Source: Massilia sp. Root351
GTDB lineage: Bacteria > Pseudomonadota > Gammaproteobacteria > Burkholderiales > Burkholderiaceae_D
NCBI RefSeq assembly: GCF_001425045.1
Contig: NZ_LMDJ01000012.1
Location: forward strand, 764,391 to 828,390
Reading direction: 5' to 3'
Length of the DNA stretch: 64,000 nucleotides
A program made the position numbers and the translations under genes. The notes beneath the pieces are model-generated. The model had not been told where the DNA came from and searched no databases. It saw only the letters and a program-made list of their open reading frames with translations. Position 1 is the stretch's first letter. Every line of letters starts with the position of its first letter. This document shows, one piece after another, positions 10,589 to 19,702 of this stretch.

Positions 10589-12066
10589 GCGCGCTGCTGC
10601 GCCGCGCCGCTGCCGCGGCATTGCTGCTGGCAGGCGCCTGCCATGCAGCCGCGCCTGCGGACAGCGCCGCCGGCTATAGCCACACCATCCCGCTCAACGT
10701 GCAAAAGGACAGCGGCCTGGCTGCGCTGCGCCTGCCGCAGCAGGTCTACCTTGCTTCCCGCTCACGCTCGCTCGACGATCTGCGCGTGTTCGACCGCGAC
10801 GGCGCCAGCGTCCCGTTCGCGCTGCTGGCGCCTCCGGCGCCAACGCACACGACAGTGGCGGATCTGCCGGTACGCGTCTTCCCGCTGCGGTCCGTCCAAA
10901 GCGGCGATGACGGTGCGGCAGGTAGGCGGCTGGATATCCGGACCGACGGCAGCGGGCGCCTGCTGTCGGTCGCCAGCAGCCCGGCGTTTCCGGCGGCGGC
11001 GCGCCAGGAATCGCTGTCCCGGCTGATACTGGAAGTCGATGCGGCAAAAGATGCACAAGGCCAGCCGCCCCCGGTGTCCGCGCTGCGCTTCGAACTTCCG
11101 CCTGGCACGCGCAGCTACAGCGCGCAGCTGTGGCTGGAAACCAGTAGCGACTTGCAGCGCTGGGAACCCGCCGGCGCCGCCGAACTGAGCTGGCTATCGA
11201 ACGCGGACGCGCAAACGCTGTCGAACAGCCGCATGGCCATCCAGCCTGCACGGTTCCGCTACGCGCGCCTCAGCTGGCGCAGCGGGACGCCGCTGGTGTT
11301 TGCGCGCATCGTCGCCGAAACCGAAAGCACGGCCGACGCCGGCCCGCCCATGGACACGTTGACGCTGCAACCCACGGTGGCAAAAAACGGCACCGACCTG
11401 GTCTACCGCAGCGGCATTGCCATCCCGGCAGAGCGCATCGGCATGCAGTTCGAGGCCGCCAACGCCGTCTTCCCTGTCACCCTGGGCCGCTACGAATCGG
11501 CGCCGCGCCGTCACCGCAGGCGCCAGCCAGAGTTGTTCTTTGTCCCAGTGCTGAACACCACGTTCTACCGTATCACCCAGGAAGGCATGGAACGCAAATC
11601 CGGCGACGCGGCCATCGCCGCAACCCACACCGACACCTGGGTGGCGAAAACCGAACAAGGCGCGACGGCGCGGCCCGCGCTGCGCATTTCCTGGACACCA
11701 TCCACGCTGCTGCTGCTCGCCAACGGCAAGGGCCCCTACCAGCTGGCCTACGGCCGCGACGGGGCCGAAAGCTCTGCGCTGCTGCCGTCCCAGATCGCAC
11801 CCGGCTTCAGCGCCGACGAACTGCGCGCCCTGCCGCAGGCGCACGCCGCACTTACCGTCGCGCCAGCCGGCCATGGCGCGCCGGCGCCGTCCATTGCGGC
11901 AGGACTGCCGGGCCAGCAAGAACGGCAGGAATCGGCCGCGACGGTCCAGCGCACCGCCATCCTCTGGTCCGTGCTGCTGGCAGGCCTCGCCCTGCTGGCC
12001 TACTTCGTCCGCACGCTGCTGCGCCAGATGAACGGCAGCGAGCAAGGCCGCGAAAAACAGAACTAG
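10585..12066 (+). CDS. DUF3999-family exported, membrane-anchored protein
   Basis: The 493-residue protein starts at the ATG overlapping the DUF2339 stop. It has a signal peptide (LLLAGACHAAAPAD), a large periplasmic beta-rich region and one C-terminal membrane helix near residues 465-485 (ILWSVLLAGLALLAYFVRTL), matching DUF3999. No catalytic motif is visible. Translational coupling to the DUF2339 gene implies a shared function in the inner membrane and periplasm. Its last four bases overlap the convergent histidine kinase gene. Confidence 0.85.
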   Translation: MSALLRRAAAAALLLAGACHAAAPADSAAGYSHTIPLNVQKDSGLAALRLPQQVYLASRSRSLDDLRVFDRDGASVPFALLAPPAPTHTTVADLPVRVFPLRSVQSGDDGAAGRRLDIRTDGSGRLLSVASSPAFPAAARQESLSRLILEVDAAKDAQGQPPPVSALRFELPPGTRSYSAQLWLETSSDLQRWEPAGAAELSWLSNADAQTLSNSRMAIQPARFRYARLSWRSGTPLVFARIVAETESTADAGPPMDTLTLQPTVAKNGTDLVYRSGIAIPAERIGMQFEAANAVFPVTLGRYESAPRRHRRRQPELFFVPVLNTTFYRITQEGMERKSGDAAIAATHTDTWVAKTEQGATARPALRISWTPSTLLLLANGKGPYQLAYGRDGAESSALLPSQIAPGFSADELRALPQAHAALTVAPAGHGAPAPSIAAGLPGQQERQESAATVQRTAILWSVLLAGLALLAYFVRTLLRQMNGSEQGREKQN

Positions 12067-13349
12067 CGCGACGCCAGCGGCAGGCGAATGGTGATGGCGG
12101 TGCCTTCATGGCCAGTAGCGATGGCAAGGCTGCCGCCAAAAGCATCGGCGCGCTCGCGCATGCCGATGATGCCGATGCCGGCCGACGCCAGGGCCGGATC
12201 GTATCCTTTGCCGTTGTCGGCAACCTCGATCAGCAGCGCGCTGTCCTGCGGCGCTGCCGCACGCCGCAGCGCAACCGTCACGCGCGTGGCCTTGGCATGC
12301 TTGACCACGTTGGACAAGGCTTCCTGCACGGTGCGGTAGGCCGAAATAGCGACCGCGCCGTCCAGCCCGGAGAAATCTCCTTCGGCGTGGAACTCGAAAC
12401 GGCAGCCGGCGCCGGCGCGGTCGTAATGCCGCACCATTTCCTCGATCGCGCCCTGCAGGCCGAGCATGTCCAGCACTTCCGGGCGCAAGCGCCGCACCAG
12501 CGCACGGCCGCTGTTGTACAAGCCGAGCGCCAGCTGGATTACGCCTTGCGCGCGGGCGGCGATTTCCTGCGCCTCGGCCCCTTGTTCCAGCTTGCGCGCC
12601 AGGTCCACCACGCGCTGCGACTCCAGGCGCACCGCGATCAGCGTAGCATTCAGCTCGTCGTGAATCTCCAGCGCGATGCTCTTGCGCTCCTCCTCCACCG
12701 CGCCGTTCACCTTGCGTATCAGGCGGCGCTTCTCGGCGTCGGCCTCGCGCAGCGCGCGGATGGAAGCGTTCAGCGAATGGTTGAATTGCTTCGCCAGTTG
12801 CCATGCCAGCAGCACGCAGACCAGCAAGCCCAGGCTGGCCACCAGCAGCGCGAAGTAGAAGCGGCCGGTCTGCTTGCGCAGCATGGCGGTCGGCGACATC
12901 GTCACCCGCACATGGCCCACGGTCTCCACTGTCATTCCTTCAGGGCCCGCGGTGCGGGTCTGCATATTCATCCAGATCAGGCGCCGCAGTATGGGCGCCT
13001 CGTAGTAGGCGGGCTCCGGCTGGCCTCCGCTGCGGCTCACGATATGCAGCAGGGGCCGGCGCGCCTTGTCGAACAGTTCCACCTTGTAGATGCCGCTGTC
13101 CGACTGCACCATGCGGCTGACGCTGGCCCTGAGTTCATCCAGCTTGCCGGCAGTGACGCTGTATTCGCTGCTGTCGGCCAGCACCTTGGCCAGCAGCGGG
13201 CCGCGCTCGGCCAGTTCCTCGCGCACCGCGGTCAAGCGCGACTGCCACGCGTACACGACAAAGGTGATGAACATGTACGCGGCCGGCAAAATGATGATGG
13301 ACAGCAGCCGCGTGCGCACGCTCCAGCCCCGCCATGGCGCCAGCGCCAT
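12063..13349 (-). CDS. NarX/UhpB-type sensor histidine kinase
   Basis: The 428-residue kinase has two membrane helices (about residues 15-37 and 163-185) around a periplasmic sensor of about 125 residues, then a HAMP-like linker. The HisKA_3 box IALEIHDELNATLIAVRLE holds the phospho-acceptor His, and an HATPase domain follows (VVKHAKATRV, GIGIIGMRERADAFGG). This is the class that signals to LuxR/NarL-type regulators. Its ATG shares one base with the stop of the upstream regulator gene, so the pair is translationally coupled. The signal it senses cannot be read from the sequence. Confidence 0.92.
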   Translation of the reverse strand: MALAPWRGWSVRTRLLSIIILPAAYMFITFVVYAWQSRLTAVREELAERGPLLAKVLADSSEYSVTAGKLDELRASVSRMVQSDSGIYKVELFDKARRPLLHIVSRSGGQPEPAYYEAPILRRLIWMNMQTRTAGPEGMTVETVGHVRVTMSPTAMLRKQTGRFYFALLVASLGLLVCVLLAWQLAKQFNHSLNASIRALREADAEKRRLIRKVNGAVEEERKSIALEIHDELNATLIAVRLESQRVVDLARKLEQGAEAQEIAARAQGVIQLALGLYNSGRALVRRLRPEVLDMLGLQGAIEEMVRHYDRAGAGCRFEFHAEGDFSGLDGAVAISAYRTVQEALSNVVKHAKATRVTVALRRAAAPQDSALLIEVADNGKGYDPALASAGIGIIGMRERADAFGGSLAIATGHEGTAITIRLPLASR

Positions 13350-13990
13350 CAGGGCTCAATCAGCCCGTGCTTGACGGCCAGCCGCGTGATCAGCGCTGGA
13401 CGGTGCACGCCCAGCTTCTCCTTGACCGCCTGGCTGATATTGCTGATGGTCTTGGTTGACACGTCCAGCTTCTCGGCGATTTCGGCATTGGTCCAGCCCT
13501 CGGCCATCAACGTGAAGATTTCCAGCGCGCGCTCGTCCAGCTGCGACTGCGGCGACTGCTCGCCCTGCACCGACAGCTGCGCCAGGCGCTCGGCGATCTG
13601 CGGCGGGAAGTACAGCCCGCCCTCGTGCGCGCGCCGCACCGCAGCCGCCAGGTCGGCCGGGTCGCAGTCCTTGGTCAGGAAGGCGCGGCCGCCCAGGCGG
13701 TAGGTTTCCTTGATCAGGCTGTCCTGGTCGAACTGGCTTAGAAAGACTATCTTCGCGGCGGGCGCCTGCGCCAGCACCTGCTTGGCCACGTCCAGCCCGG
13801 TGAGCTCCTCGCCGAAACGGATGTCGAGCACCAGCACGTCCGGTTGCAAGGCGCCAAATTGCGCGATGGCGTCAGCCGGCGTACGCGCCTGCCCCGCCAC
13901 TTCCATGCCATGGCTTTCCAGCGACATGGCGAATCCCGTCATCACGATCGGATGGTCATCCGCCAGCAACACCCTTATTTTCCGTTCCAT
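13349..13990 (-). CDS. NarL/FixJ-type response regulator
   Basis: The 213-residue protein has an N-terminal receiver domain (IRVLLADDHPIVMTGF; acceptor Asp in VLVLDIRFG near residue 58) and a C-terminal LuxR-type helix-turn-helix (LMAEGWTNAEIAEKLDVSTK). It is the first gene of a two-gene operon with the kinase downstream. It is divergent from a TonB-like gene at 14139, and the 148-bp region between them is AT-rich and could carry its own target site. The regulated genes are unknown. Confidence 0.92.
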   Translation of the reverse strand: MERKIRVLLADDHPIVMTGFAMSLESHGMEVAGQARTPADAIAQFGALQPDVLVLDIRFGEELTGLDVAKQVLAQAPAAKIVFLSQFDQDSLIKETYRLGGRAFLTKDCDPADLAAAVRRAHEGGLYFPPQIAERLAQLSVQGEQSPQSQLDERALEIFTLMAEGWTNAEIAEKLDVSTKTISNISQAVKEKLGVHRPALITRLAVKHGLIEP

Positions 13991-14138
13991 CTACCACCCC
14001 ATCGCAAATTAACTTCCATTGAAAGGAAGCATATCACACGATGCATTTCCACAGAAATTGCTTTTCAAGTTCTATTTGATGGAATAATATTCTTCCACAA
14101 CCTAGCAATTCAAGGTTCCACACGAACTCGGAGCGCAC

Positions 14139-14774
14139 ATGAAAAACGAAAAAAACCTCACCGGCATCACGGTCGTCGCAGTCCTGCACGTTGCGCTGGC
14201 CGTTCTGGTCATGAGCAGTTCCAGGATCACCATATTCCATGTGCCGGAGACGACGGTGGACCTGGTCAAGGAACTGAAAGAGCCGCCGCGCAAAGTGGAG
14301 TACACCGACCTCCCTCTGGAAGCGCCACGCCAGCCGGACATTTACGTACCGCCGGTGCCGGACAACGTCCCGCAGCAGCAGCCATCCAATGTGACGGCCA
14401 GGCCGCTGACCGACAGGGTGCAGCCGTCCGTTCCAGGCCCGGTGGCGGCGGCAGACAGCGGCGGCGACCGGGTCGTCCCCGCCAAGGGTCCGGTGCACGT
14501 GGCCGCCGTGGTGGATGCGGCCAACTGCGCCAAGCCGGACTACCCCAAGAACGCGCTGCGCAATGGTGACGCCGGCGCCGTGACGCTGGCCCTGCTGATC
14601 GGCACCGACGGCCGTGTGGCCGATTCGAAGATAGAAAAATCCAGCGGCTTCCGCGACCTGGACCGCGCCGCGCAAGTGGGCCTGGGCCTGTGCAGGTTCA
14701 AGCCCGGCACCATCGACGGTGTGCCTCAGCAGTCCTGGACGCGCATGCAGTACGTGTGGAACCTGGACGAGTGA
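14139..14774 (+). CDS. TonB-like energy transducer
   Basis: The 211-residue protein has the TonB plan: one N-terminal membrane anchor (ITVVAVLHVALAVLVMSSS), a Pro-rich periplasmic spacer (about residues 45-110) and a C-terminal TonB domain (PDYPKNALRNGDAGAVTLAL). It would couple the proton-motive force to outer-membrane receptors. No exbB, exbD or receptor gene is adjacent, so its partner is elsewhere. Its 3' end overlaps the convergent phosphopantetheinyl transferase gene by 49 bp. The neighbouring NarL-type pair is divergent and might regulate it. Confidence 0.88.
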   Translation: MKNEKNLTGITVVAVLHVALAVLVMSSSRITIFHVPETTVDLVKELKEPPRKVEYTDLPLEAPRQPDIYVPPVPDNVPQQQPSNVTARPLTDRVQPSVPGPVAAADSGGDRVVPAKGPVHVAAVVDAANCAKPDYPKNALRNGDAGAVTLALLIGTDGRVADSKIEKSSGFRDLDRAAQVGLGLCRFKPGTIDGVPQQSWTRMQYVWNLDE

Positions 14775-15361
14775 ATCGGCTGTGCTGCGCACAGCGCGAT
14801 GGCCAAGCTGGGGTGCGGCAAGGGGTGATAATAGGATGGCGTCATCCCTAGCTTGAACTCCGCTTCGCGGCGGCTCCACAAGGAATAAAATGCATAAGGA
14901 CGTTCACTCTCAGGCAAAGCCGCGATGGCCTTGGCTTCGTGTTCGCAGAACACATGCGCCGCCAGAGCGCCAAAATCGCGCCCGGCACGCATGATCTCAA
15001 TATCGATGCCGACTGGCGTAACACTACTAACGGCACAGCCAATCCAGCGGCCACTATGCGACAGACTGAAATATGGCGTCTGAGCCAAACCGGCTATGTG
15101 CACGACAGGCGCATGACCATGCCTCTCGACCACCGAAATGGCGTGCGGATGAATACCTGCATCCCTAAAGGCGCGGCGCAACAGCACGCGGCCAGCCAAA
15201 AACTGCGTTCGGCGCACCTCCCGTTTGAAACTGTGAAAACGGTGGAGTTCGCTCTCTCCCAATTGTGCAAGCCAGGCAGCGACGAGCGCCGCGTCCAAGT
15301 CGGCGCTATCCAGCAACCACACTGATGCGGAGGGATTCTCCAATGCGTGCGCCTCTTGCAT
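14726..15361 (-). CDS. 4'-phosphopantetheinyl transferase (Sfp/AcpT type)
   Basis: The 211-residue enzyme carries the two family signatures: a Mg-binding GIDIE (near residue 117) and WSRREAEFKL (near residue 162). These proteins transfer the phosphopantetheine arm from CoA to the Ser of carrier proteins. It is the last gene of the long aryl polyene operon and lies 18 bp after a lipoprotein gene, so its likely substrates are the two ACPs encoded at 31991-32525. The C-terminus is slightly long and overlaps the 3' end of the convergent tonB-like gene by 49 bp. Confidence 0.88.
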   Translation of the reverse strand: MQEAHALENPSASVWLLDSADLDAALVAAWLAQLGESELHRFHSFKREVRRTQFLAGRVLLRRAFRDAGIHPHAISVVERHGHAPVVHIAGLAQTPYFSLSHSGRWIGCAVSSVTPVGIDIEIMRAGRDFGALAAHVFCEHEAKAIAALPESERPYAFYSLWSRREAEFKLGMTPSYYHPLPHPSLAIALCAAQPIHSSRFHTYCMRVQDC

Positions 15362-15379
15362 TAATCGGGCCGACAGTAC

Positions 15380-15811
15380 TCAGCTACCGGCGCCGCCAGG
15401 GAACAATTGATTAACGAGCTCAACTATCTTCTTGTCGGCATCGATCCATTTCCCCGTGTTCATTCCGGCTTGCTTGGCATCGTATTTGGCTTCCCCAATA
15501 GCTTTTCCGTTCCTGTAGACCTTAATCTCCGCATACGACATGTACAAGGCAAGATCCCAACGCCATGTCGCCGCATAGGTCGATGTTACCGGGCAATCCG
15601 TAATAGAAGCCGAGGCCGGCATGCGGCGAACCAGGTATCCCTTGTTTTCCAGCGCACGCTTGTAGCTTTCGACAAATCCTTGGCGAACTCTGGTGTCCTC
15701 AATCAGGCAGACTTGCTTCTCCGCGAATATCTCGACGGGCGTCACGTTCTGATGGATAGCACAGCCGGTTAAAGACAAGGTGCAGGCGGCGAGTACGGCT
15801 ATCTTTTTCAT
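15380..15811 (-). CDS. Small outer-membrane-type lipoprotein (Sbal_3080-like)
   Basis: From the ATG at 15811 the product has 143 residues and starts with a lipoprotein signal (MKKIAVLAACTLSLTGC) whose Cys is at residue 17. The frame is open upstream to 15907, but that extension would bury the signal peptide, so I reject it. The body (CLIEDTRVRQGFVESYKRALENKGYLVR) resembles the Sbal_3080 lipoprotein family, which has no known function. It lies in the tail of the aryl polyene operon among other envelope proteins and may help assemble or hold the pigment in the outer membrane; that role is inference. Confidence 0.8.
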   Translation of the reverse strand: MKKIAVLAACTLSLTGCAIHQNVTPVEIFAEKQVCLIEDTRVRQGFVESYKRALENKGYLVRRMPASASITDCPVTSTYAATWRWDLALYMSYAEIKVYRNGKAIGEAKYDAKQAGMNTGKWIDADKKIVELVNQLFPGGAGS

Positions 15812-15919
15812 AAATTTATTTCGGTAAAGTGATATGCGTCCGCGTCTGTCATGCGGCTGGAAGCCGGAAAGCTCGCCGCGGGCAATGGACTCTGCCTGGG
15901 CTTGCATCCGGCCATCGTA

Positions 15920-16369
15920 TTACTGCTCGACCTTGACGAACTCGCCTTTCAGGGCAACACCGGACATGATGGCGCCGTCATGGCATTCGAATTCGGTTTC
16001 GCTGGACATGGGAACATTGCCGTAGTTGCTCACGATGTTCACTACCGCATTGGCGCCCACAGCCAGGGCGCGCTTCTGCAGCTGCAGCATGGCCGACAGG
16101 AAGGCCCAGTTGCAGGAACGCTCCGGCGTTTTACCAAAACTATTGGTCTTCTGGCTGGTTTGGTCAATGACCAGGCGCTCCAGGATCTTGGGCGTGGCCT
16201 GATTGCCAAAGTAGAACTTCACGGAGTCGCCGAGGCGGCCGCGCGCGTTGTTGTCCGCCATGGCACTCTCGATACGCATCATCAGCTTGGTGTCGCGTGC
16301 GAACGCCGGTACGGTGGACAAGAACGAGGTGCCCAGTGCGGCGGCGATCAAACAGGTTTTCATTTTCAT
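15920..16369 (-). CDS. Exported YbjQ-like protein (often labelled 'excinuclease')
   Basis: The 149-residue protein begins at the ATG at 16369, six bases after a GGAG ribosome binding site; a TTG at 16381 is a weaker alternative. It has a Sec signal peptide ending near AFA-RD. The body contains ALAVGANAVVNIVSNYG, like the YbjQ/DUF74 fold. Related proteins in aryl polyene clusters are sometimes annotated as an excinuclease subunit, a name not supported by any nuclease or ATPase motif here. Two Cys residues could form a periplasmic disulfide. Its role in the operon is unknown. Confidence 0.75.
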   Translation of the reverse strand: MKMKTCLIAAALGTSFLSTVPAFARDTKLMMRIESAMADNNARGRLGDSVKFYFGNQATPKILERLVIDQTSQKTNSFGKTPERSCNWAFLSAMLQLQKRALAVGANAVVNIVSNYGNVPMSSETEFECHDGAIMSGVALKGEFVKVEQ

Positions 16370-16400
16370 AGTGGACTCCAAAAATTGATAACGGCCGGCT

Positions 16401-17129
16401 TCAAGCTGCCGGCTTACACGCGACCAGGTTGATCAGCGTTTCCTCGCGCACGGCGGGCGGTTTGATACGAAATACCGTTTCCATCATGCCCAAATCCTCG
16501 CGGCTCCACCACAGGAACGGATAAGACACCGCGCTGTCGGGCACTGAAAACCCCGCTGCGCGCACCATGTCCAGGTATTCCGGCGCAGTCTTTTGCACAT
16601 CCATCGGATGGCGAAACAGCAGGCGGATAATCCAGGAATGGATGTAGCGCCGGGTCGATTCGGCAAATAACAGCATCCCGCCCGGCTTCAGAACACGGAA
16701 GAATTCTGCGATCGCGCGTTCCTGGTCGATTAGGTGATGGAAGGTCTGGTGGCAGAACAGCAAGTCCACCGAATTGTCTTCCAACCTGATGTTGGAGCTG
16801 GAACAGCAAATGAACTCAGCCGGTATGTTCAGCTGCGCCACTTCGGCTGCCGATGCCTGCAGCATCTCCGGGTCGATATCCATGCCGATCAGCCGCTCCG
16901 GCGCGAAGCGCTGGTGCAGCTTGCCCAGCGAGCGGCCGAAGCCGCACCCCACGTCTGCCACCACCGGGAAGCTGCGCGCCTCGCCCTGCATCAGGCGCTG
17001 CAAGTCCTCCAACGCGCGTTCCAGCACATGGACAGTCCAGGTATTGGTGCGCAAGAACCATTTGCCAAAGGCCGTTTCCGGCACGTGCGGATCGGCCGGC
17101 GGCTGCAACAAGTCAAGGTTGGAGCTCAT
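16401..17129 (-). CDS. SAM-dependent class I methyltransferase
   Basis: The 242-residue enzyme has the class I SAM motif VVADVGCGFGRSLG (near residue 60), an acidic residue at the next strand (GMDIDPEML) and the post-motif segment LFCHQTFHHLIDQERAIAEF of Methyltransf_11 proteins. It lies 3 bp downstream of a lipoprotein gene inside the aryl polyene operon. It could methylate the aromatic head group or the polyene acid, as methyltransferases do in some aryl polyenes. The methyl acceptor cannot be decided from sequence. Confidence 0.85.
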   Translation of the reverse strand: MSSNLDLLQPPADPHVPETAFGKWFLRTNTWTVHVLERALEDLQRLMQGEARSFPVVADVGCGFGRSLGKLHQRFAPERLIGMDIDPEMLQASAAEVAQLNIPAEFICCSSSNIRLEDNSVDLLFCHQTFHHLIDQERAIAEFFRVLKPGGMLLFAESTRRYIHSWIIRLLFRHPMDVQKTAPEYLDMVRAAGFSVPDSAVSYPFLWWSREDLGMMETVFRIKPPAVREETLINLVACKPAA

Positions 17130-17132
17130 GGC

Positions 17133-17729
17133 TTACGGCTTCGGGTTGAGGGCAACGTTCGCGTCCTCGGCACCGGTCGGGCCGCCTTTGGCGGTCTCGT
17201 AGTTAGCGATGACGTAGCCGCTGGCCAGGTTGGCTACGCGGGTCAGCATCATGTTGTCATGCACGCCCATGGTAAAGCCGGCCCCCATGGCTGCGGCGCG
17301 CTGGAAGAATTCCGGCGAAGCCACCACCTGGCCTTGGCCGTCGCGGATATTCAGGCGCATCAGCACACCGGAACTGCCGGCCAATGGCCCCAGCAGCACG
17401 CGCTTGGCGCCGTGCTTGAACGACAGCTGTTCCACCACGGGCTCGATCACCAGCGCGCGGCCATTGGCGGGACGGGCATTCCATTCGGCCAGGCGCGGCG
17501 TCAAATCCTTCTGCAGGTTCTCATTGATCTTGGCCAGCCCGCTGACGTCACCACGATAGCCATCCTTGAACACGACCGGGCGCAGCTCGATCCGGGCATA
17601 CTGCTTGAATTCGGCGGCTGGCGCCGGATTGTCGGTCGAGGATGCCTTGATGCGCGTGGCGCAGCCTTGCAAGGCTGCCAGCGTCAGAATGGCTGCGCAC
17701 AGCAAGGCGGTGTTGATACTTTTCTTCAT
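17133..17729 (-). CDS. Lipoprotein of unknown function
   Basis: The 198-residue product has a lipoprotein signal peptide with lipobox LAALQGC (Cys near residue 23). The mature part includes FKQYARIELRPVVFKDGYRG and VIEPVVEQLSFKHGAKRVL, resembling small lipoproteins with a DUF3313/DUF4410-like beta fold, but I am not sure of the family. It sits between the ketosynthase gene (17748) and a methyltransferase gene in the aryl polyene operon. It may contribute to outer-membrane delivery of the pigment. Confidence 0.75.
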   Translation of the reverse strand: MKKSINTALLCAAILTLAALQGCATRIKASSTDNPAPAAEFKQYARIELRPVVFKDGYRGDVSGLAKINENLQKDLTPRLAEWNARPANGRALVIEPVVEQLSFKHGAKRVLLGPLAGSSGVLMRLNIRDGQGQVVASPEFFQRAAAMGAGFTMGVHDNMMLTRVANLASGYVIANYETAKGGPTGAEDANVALNPKP

Positions 17730-17747
17730 GTAGTTCCTTTTCAGGGG

Positions 17748-18980
17748 TCAGGTGGAATGGCGTTTGAAAATCAGTGAGGTATTGATGCCGCCGAAGGCGA
17801 AATTGTTGGACATGACATACTCGCAATCCAAATGCCGGCCTTGGCCGGCGATATAGTCCAATGGGGCGCATGCTGGATCGACCTGTTCCAGGCTGATGGT
17901 GGGCGCGAACCAGCCCTCGCGCATCATCTGGATGCTGATCCATGCTTCCAGCGCGCCGCACGCGCCCAGCGTGTGGCCCATATAGCTCTTCAGGGAACTG
18001 ATAGGCACGCCGCCGCCGAACACCGCCATCGTAGCCTGCGACTCGGCCACGTCGCCTTGCGCGGTAGCCGTGCCGTGGGCGTTGATGTAGCCGATGTCGG
18101 CCGGCTGCAGCCTCGCATCGGCCAGCGCCAGCTGCATCGCCTTTTGCATGGTGACGGCATTCGGCTGCGTGACGTGGCAGCCGTCGCTATTGGTGCCGAA
18201 GCCGACCAGCTCCGCGTGGATTGCCGCGCCGCGCGCCTGCGCGTGCTCCATGTCCTCCAGGATCAGGCAGCCCGCCCCCTCGCCGATCACCAGGCCGTCG
18301 CGCCCGAAGTCGAACGGACGCGGCGTGCTGGCCGGCGCATCGTTGCGCGTGCTGGTGGCAAACAGCGTGTCGAACACCGCCGCCTCGGTGGCGCACAACT
18401 CCTCGGCGCCGCCAGCGATCATCGCCAGCTGCTTGCCGCTGCGGATCGCCTCGCAGGCGTAGCCGATGCCCTGGCTGCCGGAAGTGCAGGCACTGGATGT
18501 GGTGATGACGCGGCCGGTGACGCCGAAAAACACGCCGATGTTGACCGGCGCCGTGTGCGCCATCATCTTGATATAGGTGGTGGCGTTGATGCCGCGCGTA
18601 CTGCGTTCCTCCATCATGCGGCCGAAATCGCCGATGGCGCTGGGCGTGCCAGCCGATGAGCCGAAAGAGACCCCCATGTCGCCGCTGCGCAGCAGATCCG
18701 ACTCGAGCAGGCCGGCGTCTTCCAGCGCCAGTTCGGTGGCGCGCGTGGCCATCAGCGCCACGCGGCCCATGCTGCGCATGCTCTTGCGGTTGAAGCGCCC
18801 GCTCAGCTCGAACGCGGCGGCGGGCGCGCCCAGCTGCGTGTTCAGCCCTTCGTAGTCGGCCCATTCGCCCATGCGCACGATGGCGTTGCGGTACTCGCCT
18901 AGGCGGCTGCGGATGCTGGCCCAGTCGTTGCCGATCGGGCTGATGCCGGCCATGCCGGTTACTGCCACCCGGCGGCTCAT
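17748..18980 (-). CDS. apeR: Beta-ketoacyl-ACP synthase of the aryl polyene pathway (ApeR-like)
   Basis: The 410-residue ketosynthase has the full Cys-His-His triad: Cys in TTSSACTSGSQG, His in NAHGTAT and His in SYMGHTLGA. It would condense malonyl-ACP with the growing acyl-ACP. Its position after the ketoreductase matches ApeR in the gene order O-P-Q-R of known aryl polyene operons. Its start overlaps the fabG-like gene by 4 bp (ATGA). In the best-studied system the two ketosynthases have different roles, this one possibly in an early or accessory step. Confidence 0.88.
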   Translation of the reverse strand: MSRRVAVTGMAGISPIGNDWASIRSRLGEYRNAIVRMGEWADYEGLNTQLGAPAAAFELSGRFNRKSMRSMGRVALMATRATELALEDAGLLESDLLRSGDMGVSFGSSAGTPSAIGDFGRMMEERSTRGINATTYIKMMAHTAPVNIGVFFGVTGRVITTSSACTSGSQGIGYACEAIRSGKQLAMIAGGAEELCATEAAVFDTLFATSTRNDAPASTPRPFDFGRDGLVIGEGAGCLILEDMEHAQARGAAIHAELVGFGTNSDGCHVTQPNAVTMQKAMQLALADARLQPADIGYINAHGTATAQGDVAESQATMAVFGGGVPISSLKSYMGHTLGACGALEAWISIQMMREGWFAPTISLEQVDPACAPLDYIAGQGRHLDCEYVMSNNFAFGGINTSLIFKRHST

Positions 18981-19702
18981 GCCAGGCCTCCGTTGACCGA
19001 AATCACCTGGCGCGTAATGTAGCCGGCTTCCTCGCCGACCAGGAAGCTGACCGCCGCCGCCACTTCATCGACCGTGCCGACGCGGCGCGCCGGGATCATC
19101 TTCAGCACTTCGTCCATCGGCAGGTCTTGCGTCATGTCGGTATCGATCAGACCCGGCGCCACGCAATTGACGGTGATGGCGCGCTTGGCTAGTTCCAGCG
19201 CCAGCGCCTTGGTGGCGCCGATGATGCCGGCCTTGGCCGCGCTGTAGTTGACCTGGCCGCGGTTGCCCACCAGGCCGGACACGGAGGCGAGCGTCACGAT
19301 GCGCCCCGGCTTGCGGCGCTGAACCAGCGGCATCACCAGCGGATTGAGCACGTTGTAGAAGCCGTCCAGATTGGTCTGCAGCACAATGTCCCAGTCCTCG
19401 CCCGACATGGCCGGGAAGGCGTTGTCGCGCGCCACGCCCGCGTTGCACACCACGCCGTAGTAGCAGCCGTGCTGCGCGATGTCCGCTTCCAGCGCCGCTG
19501 CGGTGGCCGCGCGGTCGCCGATGTCGAACTGCAGCACGCGCGCCGCGCGGCCCATGCCGGCGATGTCACCCGCCACGGCGTCGGCCTCGGCGCGCTGGCT
19601 GCGGCAATGCACCACCACGTCGAAACCGTCGCGCGCCAGGCGCAGCGCAATGGCCTTGCCGATGCCGCGCGACGATCCCGTCACCAATACACTCTTATTC
19701 AT
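18977..19702 (-). CDS. apeQ: 3-oxoacyl-ACP reductase (FabG/ApeQ-like)
   Basis: The 241-residue short-chain dehydrogenase starts at the ATG at 19702 (MNKSVLVTG); an upstream in-frame start at 19729 would add residues absent from the family. It has the NADPH motif GSSRGIGKAI, the NAG strand (VVCNAGVARDN) and the catalytic Ser-Tyr-Lys set (LASVSG, YSAAK). It reduces the beta-keto group after each condensation, giving the hydroxyacyl-ACP that the dehydratases convert to the polyene. It overlaps both neighbours by a few bases. Confidence 0.9.
   Translation of the reverse strand: MNKSVLVTGSSRGIGKAIALRLARDGFDVVVHCRSQRAEADAVAGDIAGMGRAARVLQFDIGDRAATAAALEADIAQHGCYYGVVCNAGVARDNAFPAMSGEDWDIVLQTNLDGFYNVLNPLVMPLVQRRKPGRIVTLASVSGLVGNRGQVNYSAAKAGIIGATKALALELAKRAITVNCVAPGLIDTDMTQDLPMDEVLKMIPARRVGTVDEVAAAVSFLVGEEAGYITRQVISVNGGLA

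Noticed and set aside
14726..14774. Antisense overlap of tonB-like and transferase genes as a regulatory device
   Set aside because: A 49-bp tail overlap of convergent genes is common and the sequence gives no further sign of regulation.
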